Positions 57,839 through 64,000 of a DNA stretch of 64,000 nucleotides are shown piece after piece. The DNA comes from Acinetobacter sp. NCu2D-2 (GTDB taxonomy: Bacteria > Pseudomonadota > Gammaproteobacteria > Pseudomonadales > Moraxellaceae), in assembly GCF_001647675.1 (NCBI RefSeq), contig NZ_CP015595.1:124001-188000 (forward strand), in the 5' to 3' direction. Position 1 is the stretch's first letter. Each line of letters starts with the position of its first letter. The notes under the pieces are model-generated. The model did no database searches. It was not told the origin of the DNA and worked only from the letters and a program-made list of their open reading frames with translations. Made by a program: the position numbers and the translations under genes.

Positions 57839-60013
57839 TTAAAAATTCATCGTTAAGGAAAGTGTTGCTGTTCTTGGTGCACCTAAAAACAGATAATTAT
57901 CACCATCAGCATCCCCTACATCACGCCAATACTTTTCATTGAAAATATTTTCAATATTGAAACGCAGTTGAGCATCATTTTGGTGTAACTTAAATTGATA
58001 ATGTGCACCCAAATCGAATACGGTGTAAGCATCTACCTTCGCAGTTGCTTCTTTATTGGCAAACTTGCTTGAGCTGTAACGACCCGCTGCTAAGAGACTC
58101 AGACCATCTATCGCTGGAACTTGATAGGCTAATTGAGTTGCCAGTCTAACTTTAGGTACGTTTTGGGCTTGATGATTTGAATACGCAGGTGCATTAACAT
58201 CTTCTAATTGTGATTTTGTAAGGGCAAATGAGCTTGCAATTGATAAATCTGGACTAAGTGCTCCATTTAAACCTAATTCAAGACCGATATTGTGCTGTTT
58301 ACCTTCTTCTACAAAATAGAGTTCGCCATCGATAGGTTTGGTAAATTGATTATCTTGACGTAAGTCAAACACTGCCGCGGTAAATAAGAATTGATTGATC
58401 TGTTGCTTTAAACCCAACTCATATTGCGTCGAATGGATTGGTAGTAGTGTACTTCCCTTATTTTTTGTAAACCAAGGTGCAGACCTACCATCAGACAAAC
58501 CTTTCGCATATGATGCATAGAGCATTGTCGAATCAGTTGGCGAATATGTGACGGCCAATTGCGGTAGCCATTTATTTAATTCAGTATCTCGTTCTTTCTC
58601 ACGTTTTTTATTATGTGTTTCTTCGTCTAAGTCAATCCACTTAAAGCCTAACAACGTAGACCATTTTGAATTCCACTTAATATGGTCATGTAAATTTATA
58701 GCAAATTGTTTACTATCAATCGCCTTAAAATAATGCTCAACATCTCCAAACTCTTGTTGGCGGTCATATGTATCTTCATAAATATTTCCTAAATAATCAT
58801 CTTCTGTGATGTATTTATTTACACCTTTATGACGATGTCGTGATTTGTTAGTTTGCGATACTTCGAGATTAACCCCATGGACTATCGAACCAGTCAAATA
58901 ATTACCATTTAAATTGATTTTTAATTGATTGGTTTCATATGTATCGTCGGGATTTTTATAGTCATAAATATCATATTCACCATTCGGGCCAAACATACCG
59001 CAATTCACTTTTTCTTCACAGCCACTTGTGTAATATCCAAAAGGAAAAATTGAATAATCATCTAATACTGATTTACTATGAGATGCTGTAACAGCAGCGT
59101 TCCAGTCTTGGTTTATCGCATAGTTGTATTTAATGCTTGCATTTAGACTATCAGTACTCACAGGCTTACCCCAAGACTGATATCCAAGTAATCGATCCCA
59201 TTTCACATGCTCTGGTACTTTGCCATCGAGCAATTGATAGCCAGGAACGGATCTCTGTTCAAAACGTTGCGCTTCAATATCAAATTCTAATTTAGATACA
59301 TCATCTAGTTGCCAATCTAATGCCAGCGACGCGAAATAACGTTCACCATCAACATGGTCTACATAAGAATTCAGCTGCTCATTCGCTACATTAATACGGT
59401 AACCCAGTTGATCATTTTGGCCACTAAATCCACCCACGTCAGCTGCAACAGAAAATTGTCCGTGCTGATTGGCTGCAAGGGTTAATGTCTGAATATCTTG
59501 AGGGCGTTTAGTGACATAATTGACTACCCCACCTGGTGTAGACATACCACTTTGAATTGCTGAAATGCCTTTCAAAATTTCAACTTGTTCTTTATTTTCC
59601 AGTGCAATATTTTGCTCACCACGTACAGTATTACCATTAATCAGATAGCTTGATGCCAAATCTAGACCAAATCCGCGAGATATTAAATTTGGATAATAAC
59701 CAATAGGGGCATATGCATCGCCAATTGCAGCCTCATTTTTCACAACATCCGAAAGTACACGTGCGTGTTGGTCCTGCATAAGTTCCGATGAAACCACTGA
59801 TATTGATGCAGGTGTTTTTTGAATATCTTCTGTCCCAAAACCTGAAAGATTAATATTTGTAGGTTTATAAAGTGCCTCAGCTTGGACCACAATTTTTTCT
59901 AATTGCGGAACATTATCAGCAGCGTGAATTGCTGTTGAAAGCAAGACTGGTGAGATCAGAGCAGCTTTGAGCGCCAAGTTTAAGGTAGTGTATTGAAACC
60001 TATGCATGTTCAT
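57839..60013 (-). CDS. TonB-dependent outer-membrane receptor of the PnuC locus
   Basis: A 724-residue receptor. Signal peptide ending 'LLSTAIHAADN', plug domain with 'LEKIVVQAEAL' (TonB-box region) and 'YLINGNTVRGEQNIALENKEQVEILKGISAIQSGMSTPGGVVNYVTKRP', the pattern of the siderophore-receptor class (TIGR01783), then a 22-strand barrel closing with 'NIENIFNEKYWRDV' and 'ATLSLTMNF' (terminal Phe). The ATG at 60013 has AAGG at 7-bp spacing and lies 3 bp after the kinase stop. Although the plug looks siderophore-like, its genetic partners (kinase, PnuC, phosphatase) point to a vitamin or nucleotide ligand. Confidence 0.9.
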   Translation of the reverse strand: MNMHRFQYTTLNLALKAALISPVLLSTAIHAADNVPQLEKIVVQAEALYKPTNINLSGFGTEDIQKTPASISVVSSELMQDQHARVLSDVVKNEAAIGDAYAPIGYYPNLISRGFGLDLASSYLINGNTVRGEQNIALENKEQVEILKGISAIQSGMSTPGGVVNYVTKRPQDIQTLTLAANQHGQFSVAADVGGFSGQNDQLGYRINVANEQLNSYVDHVDGERYFASLALDWQLDDVSKLEFDIEAQRFEQRSVPGYQLLDGKVPEHVKWDRLLGYQSWGKPVSTDSLNASIKYNYAINQDWNAAVTASHSKSVLDDYSIFPFGYYTSGCEEKVNCGMFGPNGEYDIYDYKNPDDTYETNQLKINLNGNYLTGSIVHGVNLEVSQTNKSRHRHKGVNKYITEDDYLGNIYEDTYDRQQEFGDVEHYFKAIDSKQFAINLHDHIKWNSKWSTLLGFKWIDLDEETHNKKREKERDTELNKWLPQLAVTYSPTDSTMLYASYAKGLSDGRSAPWFTKNKGSTLLPIHSTQYELGLKQQINQFLFTAAVFDLRQDNQFTKPIDGELYFVEEGKQHNIGLELGLNGALSPDLSIASSFALTKSQLEDVNAPAYSNHQAQNVPKVRLATQLAYQVPAIDGLSLLAAGRYSSSKFANKEATAKVDAYTVFDLGAHYQFKLHQNDAQLRFNIENIFNEKYWRDVGDADGDNYLFLGAPRTATLSLTMNF

Positions 60014-60015
60014 AA

Positions 60016-61260
60016 TCAAACCTTATCATTTTGTGAAGGTAACTGTGGTCGTGCTAAATTTTCTGCGTGAATAGCAGCGTTTGGAAAAACTGAGTATTTT
60101 TGAATCAGAGAAATTAATTTTTTAGTAAATTGCTGACCTTGCTCGCTCGCAAACCATTGGGTATGACCGATGATCCAATCAAAATAAGCGGCATCTGCGT
60201 GCGCCCTATTTCGAGTAATTGCAACAAAGTATTCCAATTCGGAAAAAGCAAAGTCCAGATGAACAATTTGAATTAGGTCAGCAAGAATCAATAGATTTTG
60301 ACTGAGTGTTGATTCAGCACAATAAGATTTAATGAATGCTTCTAATCCCAATTCATCAATACGTATATCGTTGGTATGTTCTAAATCCAGCCAAGCAATA
60401 AAATTACGTTCGATTGTGACTGCCAAATCATAAAGTGCCGAATTTTGGTCAGCTAAACCGAAGTCAATAACAGCAGTAATCTTGGCGGATTGGTTTTTCT
60501 CAGACCAAAATAAATTTGAGGCGTGTAAATCGTTATGAGTCCAAATTTTTGGGGCTTGTTGCAAATCAAATTTAATTCTCTGATGTATCCCAGAAACATA
60601 TTCTAGAAAATCCTGATTTAAATGTTTATTTTCAAAATACATTGATAATGTAGGGCTGAATTCAATATTCTTCTGAATTGCTCCAACAATCTCATCACTC
60701 AGTAATAAATTTTGGTTAGATACTAAATAATGTGAACAACGACTTTTATTACTGAATGGAAAATTAGTCATTGCTAGATGCATATTTGCTAGAAGCTTTC
60801 CTGCTTGAGCAGCATGTTCTGGATAGAAAAAAGGTGTCCATGACTGTTGATCTGCATATAGATCATATCCCTGTGCACGGTCAAATACTTCATAAATCCA
60901 CTCGCCTACTTGCACTGCGGTGTTATTGTCATTATCGGTACATAATGTCGTTACTGGAATATTTTGAGTAGCTAAATATTCTATTAGACTGTGCTCTAAT
61001 AAAATATCTTGTCGCGACCGAAATGAGTGATGACTGCGTTTGATAAAATAGGTCTGAATGACTTGATTACTATCAGATTCCACAGTGACAAGTGCAGCAG
61101 AAGAAAATGGTCTAGGACTTTTCCAAATAATTCGAGTATTGCCTTTTAAAAAAGAATACTTGTTACTTATTACATCAATATCGAATAAGGAAATATGTGG
61201 CCAATCTTTCTCTTCCCAAGATTGTCCCATACCATGACCTAATTCATTGAGTTGCGTCAT
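60016..61260 (-). CDS. APH-family (choline/thiamine/riboside-type) small-molecule kinase
   Basis: A 414-residue kinase of the aminoglycoside phosphotransferase superfamily. Catalytic loop 'KIWTHNDLHASNLFW' (HxDxxxxN) and metal-binding 'ITAVIDFGLADQNSALYDLAVTIERNF' (DFG-like); the N-lobe lysine is probably in 'TYFIKRSHHS'. The superfamily includes thiamine kinase ThiK, choline kinase and methylthioribose kinase. As first gene of the operon with a PnuC transporter it probably traps the imported vitamin by phosphorylation, which is an inference. Its stop is 2 bp from the TonB receptor ATG. Confidence 0.87.
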   Translation of the reverse strand: MTQLNELGHGMGQSWEEKDWPHISLFDIDVISNKYSFLKGNTRIIWKSPRPFSSAALVTVESDSNQVIQTYFIKRSHHSFRSRQDILLEHSLIEYLATQNIPVTTLCTDNDNNTAVQVGEWIYEVFDRAQGYDLYADQQSWTPFFYPEHAAQAGKLLANMHLAMTNFPFSNKSRCSHYLVSNQNLLLSDEIVGAIQKNIEFSPTLSMYFENKHLNQDFLEYVSGIHQRIKFDLQQAPKIWTHNDLHASNLFWSEKNQSAKITAVIDFGLADQNSALYDLAVTIERNFIAWLDLEHTNDIRIDELGLEAFIKSYCAESTLSQNLLILADLIQIVHLDFAFSELEYFVAITRNRAHADAAYFDWIIGHTQWFASEQGQQFTKKLISLIQKYSVFPNAAIHAENLARPQLPSQNDKV

Positions 61261-61449
61261 TTATTTACCTAAGTGCACAAGCCGATCCACTGTCTACACA
61301 GAGCAGTTTGATGATGAATAAAGCAAAAATTCGACTCGACTTAAACACAAGCGTAAAATACATCCACACTTTGAGTAAGCTCGGTCTATAGAGGTTTCAC
61401 TTTAAAATTAAAAAATTATTTTTAGCCAAAATTATTAAACTAAAAATAT

Positions 61450-61467
61450 AAGTGGTACATACCACTT
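61450..61467. promoter_or_regulatory. GntR/HutC-type operator dyad
   Basis: AAGTGGTA-CA-TACCACTT: 8-bp perfect half-sites around two bases, 183 bp upstream of the kinase ATG. The GGTA..TACC core fits HutC-subfamily operators, so the adjacent GntR regulator is the likely ligand. Confidence 0.72.
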
Positions 61468-61535
61468 TAAATTTTAACCTAGTCTATCCTTTTTATAATA
61501 ATTTTTGAACAATTAATTTAAAATAAATGCAATAA

Positions 61536-61573
61536 AAAAAGTCTAAACCTGCAATGCAGTTTTAGACTTTTAA
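61536..61573. terminator. Terminator of the gntR gene
   Basis: AAAGTCTAAA / TTTAGACTTT outer stem with an inner CTGCAATGCAG hairpin and A/T runs on both sides. Confidence 0.88.
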
Positions 61574-61596
61574 AAAATGATTGAATTTTAAAGTGC

Positions 61597-62286
61597 TTAT
61601 GCAAACACATCCACAGTCATTTCAATCTTATCCTGCGGCCAAATTTCTATATCATATTCAATGACTAAGTCATCAGATCGTGAAATTCTTTCAATATAAG
61701 TCGCGGTTTGACTAGAGGGAATACCTAATAGTTGGCCATCAAATTTACTCACACCCGTATTTTTTATTTTTAAACTACTGCTGGTGTAATCATAATGGAA
61801 ACTATTTTTAACCACTTCTTGTACTGAAGTAATCACATCATATTCTAGTAAATCTGGAAATAACTTTATGGGTAAATAGTTATATTCAAGTAGTACGGGA
61901 ACCTCATCTGCATATCGTAGACGAATAATTTCTAAGAATCCTAGTTCACGACTTTCTTCACTAAAAATTTCATAACCATCAAAGCTCTCCACCTGTCGAG
62001 TAGAGATCATTTCAGTTTTTGCATGAAAACCTTGGGTTTTCATATATCCATTAAAGTTATCTATAGAAGTTGGATAATATTGAATTTTTTTATTGCTCAC
62101 GAACCAACCGACATTTTGAACTTTGTAAATTTTGTCATCTGCTCTCAGTTGGTCGTAAGCTTTTCGTACAGTTTCACGCGAACAATTAAATTTTAGGGCC
62201 AAATAACGTTCTGATGGAATCATTTGATTGGGGCTGTATTTTTTCAACTCAGCATCAATCAAATCTCTGATTTCCATATACTTCAT
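61597..62286 (-). CDS. GntR/HutC-family regulator (UTRA domain)
   Basis: A 229-residue regulator: winged HTH 'LIDAELKKYSPNQMIPSERYLALKFNCSRETVRKAYDQLRADDKIYKVQNVGWFVS' (1-65) and a UTRA ligand-binding domain (80-225; 'FLEIIRLRYADEVPVLLEYNYLPIKLFPDLLEYD', 'YIERISRSDDLVIEYDIEIWPQDKIEMTVDV'). It lies upstream of the kinase-TonB-PnuC-phosphatase operon on the same strand, separated by a terminator and an operator dyad, so it is its probable repressor. The ligand is likely the vitamin or its phosphate. Confidence 0.9.
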   Translation of the reverse strand: MKYMEIRDLIDAELKKYSPNQMIPSERYLALKFNCSRETVRKAYDQLRADDKIYKVQNVGWFVSNKKIQYYPTSIDNFNGYMKTQGFHAKTEMISTRQVESFDGYEIFSEESRELGFLEIIRLRYADEVPVLLEYNYLPIKLFPDLLEYDVITSVQEVVKNSFHYDYTSSSLKIKNTGVSKFDGQLLGIPSSQTATYIERISRSDDLVIEYDIEIWPQDKIEMTVDVFA

Positions 62287-63045
62287 TCGAATACCCAGTC
62301 CTTTTAGTTCAATGCTATAGATACTACTAAATTAAGACTACAAGGCAAATAAAAATATACTCGGCTTTATCCGATTTAATCCACTCACCATGATCACACC
62401 TACGTCAAATATAGACATAAAATGATTAAAGGTGACCCTCTACTTTGATTAAAAAATAATCTATATTTAATTTTATTCAAAAGAATCAATAATTAAACTA
62501 TAAAATTTATCCACATTTACTGTGGATAATTTCACATTCTTGTAAGCTACTGCGTACATCAATTACAGTCATTTGCACCTATTTTTATTTCTGTAGTTTT
62601 CATAAGATAGATTCATACAGAGCAGGATGCTCTAAAGTAAAAAAATAAAGATGTAAAACAAGGAATGTACGATCCGACATGATGTTAGATCAAAATAGAT
62701 TTGTAGAAAGGCTCAACAGGATGTTGGGCCTTTTTATTTCATATTTATAAGCAGTCTGGCTCTATCTACTCTAAGTAATGCTTTGATCCATTCATGCACT
62801 ACATCATTATTTTTTGATCTTATCTAATTATTTTCTAGATGATTGAATAAAGCTTATATGTGAAATCATTTTTCGCATACACATACTCAATTGTTCATTT
62901 GTTATTTGATTTAATATGCGTCATTGTTGATCTAAAGTAGATTATTTCTTAGGCTATCTATGCGTAAATAATGTTTTAAGATCATTCATAATCATAAAAA
63001 AACGCGCTCATATGAGCGCGTTTTTCAATTTTAAAATTAGGCTGG
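62287..63045. other. 759-bp intergenic region without a recognised gene
   Basis: Contains two terminators: AAAGGCTCAACA / TGTTGGGCCTTT with T5 at 62707-62735, and a perfect 28-bp palindrome at 62998-63025. A transcript ending at 62735 with no coding sequence would be a candidate small RNA (about 62600-62735), but no promoter is convincing. Otherwise AT-rich and unremarkable. Confidence 0.45.
62998..63025. terminator. Perfect palindromic terminator left of the TnpB element
   Basis: AAAAACGCGCTCA / TGAGCGCGTTTTT stem, GC-rich core, T5. About 20 bp outside the right end of the TnpB element. Confidence 0.9.
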
Positions 63046-64000
63046 ATTGACACACTCCCACCACTTTCGACTAGCTCAAGTGGAGGATTCTAAAAGCAAA
63101 AGCTCTTAGGCGACTCCCTCACGGATTTCGCTTGCTTTCTGCTTCACAAGGCGACCTTTACCGCATCCACCCTCCACAGACAAAACGGTGTGTCCCACCG
63201 CCAAAATATTGCGAGAAGCATTTATATCCGCATTCTCGCTAAAACCACACTCAATACAGTTAAAGTTTGCCTGAGTGAGCCTATTTTCTTTTGCAACATG
63301 ACCACATGAACTACAAGTCTGACTTGTATATTTAGGGTCAACTTTAACAAGTAAGCCACCTCGCCATTGTTGCTTATACTCCAACATATCAACAAGCATT
63401 GACCACCCTTGATCTAGGATTGATTTGTTTAAGCCTGATTTGGCTTTAACATTCTTTCCTTTTTTCTCAATTGAGCCTTTTGCAGACTTCGACATATTAG
63501 CTACTTTTAAGTCCTCAACTACGATCATTGCGTGGTTTTTGCTGAGAGTTGTAGTGACTTTGTGCAAGTAGTCATGCCGAATATTGGCAATATGATGATG
63601 TAGTTTGTTAACTTTTAAATTAAGTTTTTTCCAATTTTCACTGAACTTGATTTTCTTTTTCAACTTGCGTTGAAGTCTAGCTAATTTCACTTGATTGGCT
63701 TTAAAACTATTGATCGGGTTGAATACCTGACCATTAGAGGTTGTGACCAATTTCTTGATGCCAAGATCAACACCAATAGCTGATTTAGATGGGTGAATTG
63801 GTGTTTCAATTGTGTTTTCAACACCAAAAGAGATATACCACTTGCCAACATGCTTTGAGATTGTGACGTTCTTAATCTCGCCTAAAATATCTTGTGATTT
63901 TCTAAATTTTACAACGCCAATATCACTAGGCAATTTAACTTGGTTGCCTTTAACCCAACAATACCTATTAAATTGAACAATACGAATTGAATCATAACCA
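63046..64000 (-). mobile_element. IS605-type TnpB element, right end inside window
   Basis: The right end (minus-strand end GTGTGTCAAT at about 63046, with subterminal hairpin CCACTT..AAAGTGG) and tnpB are present; the left end lies beyond the window. The first ~268 bp are duplicated at 12931-13198. Outside the end, the minus-strand sequence CCAGCCTAATTTTAAAATTG would be the omega-RNA guide if TnpB is active. Confidence 0.8.
63106..64000 (-). CDS. tnpB: TnpB RNA-guided nuclease (IS605 OrfB), 5' end outside window
   Basis: The C-terminal ~297 residues of a TnpB protein; the frame remains open to base 64000 ('..YDSIRIVQFNRYCWVKGNQVKLPSDIG'), so a TTG near 63933 is not the start. The RuvC residues are present: 'AIGVDLGIKKLVTTSNG' (D), 'MIVVEDLKVANMSKSAKG' (E), 'FSENADINASRNI' (D). 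The zinc finger is 'CSSCGHVAKENRLTQANFNCIECG'. TnpB uses an omega-RNA made from the transposon right end to cut DNA and favour element retention. No tnpA is visible within the window. Confidence 0.93.
   Translation of the reverse strand, partial: GYDSIRIVQFNRYCWVKGNQVKLPSDIGVVKFRKSQDILGEIKNVTISKHVGKWYISFGVENTIETPIHPSKSAIGVDLGIKKLVTTSNGQVFNPINSFKANQVKLARLQRKLKKKIKFSENWKKLNLKVNKLHHHIANIRHDYLHKVTTTLSKNHAMIVVEDLKVANMSKSAKGSIEKKGKNVKAKSGLNKSILDQGWSMLVDMLEYKQQWRGGLLVKVDPKYTSQTCSSCGHVAKENRLTQANFNCIECGFSENADINASRNILAVGHTVLSVEGGCGKGRLVKQKASEIREGVA

Larger units (their letters stand above)
61261..61596. promoter_or_regulatory. Promoter region of the kinase-TonB-PnuC-phosphatase operon
   Basis: 336 bp between the regulator stop and the kinase ATG. 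It contains the operator dyad at 61450 and the regulator's terminator at 61536; no gene is seen. Confidence 0.6.

Noticed and set aside
57839..60013. Plain siderophore receptor annotation for the TonB protein
   Set aside because: The plug motif fits the class, but its operon contains no iron-transport gene, so the ligand is left open.
1..64000. tRNA, rRNA, replication origin or partition genes
   Set aside because: Looked for and not recognised anywhere in the window.

Overview
The window looks like DNA of an Acinetobacter species (AT-rich, Moraxellaceae-type proteins, IS17-like IS5-family and IS66 elements, and XerC/XerD 'pdif' sites typical of Acinetobacter plasmids). No replication, partition or conjugation gene is visible, so plasmid versus chromosome cannot be settled. 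The dense pdif array argues for a plasmid origin of the middle part; the bet cluster on the right is usually chromosomal in this genus.

Left part (1-14,240): the end of a TonB-dependent siderophore receptor is followed by a lipoprotein, permease and ATPase iron-type ABC importer and a GNAT enzyme. After an IS30 copy comes a damaged Nit1C (nitrilase-type) cluster: a sigma54-dependent regulator and a radical-SAM gene, both lacking their 5' ends, are fused head to head, so the nitrilase and the divergent promoter are gone. The downstream GNAT, AIR-synthase-like and flavoprotein genes are intact. Next is a sulfide/persulfide detoxification unit (bigR-like repressor, two YeeE/YedE permease halves, blh persulfide dioxygenase). 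It is followed by a histidine-kinase stump, the right end of an IS605-type TnpB element and IS5 copy 1.

14,280-26,200: a 2,622-residue Bap-like type I-secreted adhesin has a four-copy 23-bp tandem repeat upstream and nine near-identical 285-bp repeats inside. An IS66 copy follows, then the last two genes of a multicomponent phenol hydroxylase operon, the reductase carrying a 1-bp frameshift.

26,290-44,236: a mosaic of 14 pdif sites in strictly alternating orientation. Segments opening with a XerD-XerC site and closing with a XerC-XerD site hold toxin-antitoxin pairs (YafQ/DinJ, HigBA, RelBE, a second HigBA type) or only a terminator. The other phase holds cargo: CDF metal exporter, ars operon (arsC, arsR, acr3, arsH), DinB-like protein, cold-shock protein, XRE-cupin/EamA exporter pair, pRiA4b-like protein and a BCCT transporter. 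IS5 copies 2 and 3 (inverted) and IS1202-type elements cut into both ends.

45,516-64,000: a Baeyer-Villiger-type monooxygenase stump, a DUF1826-like protein and a MocR regulator lead into a choline-to-glycine-betaine locus (torF-like porin, betA, betB, betI, then divergent betT and marC, with a palindromic BetI-type operator). Next comes a five-gene locus (GntR regulator, APH-fold kinase, TonB receptor, PnuC transporter, e(P4)-type acid phosphatase). I read it as a complete outer-membrane-to-cytoplasm route for a phosphorylated vitamin (nicotinamide mononucleotide/riboside or thiamine). The window ends inside an IS605-type TnpB gene whose 3' end is the same sequence as the remnant near 13 kb.
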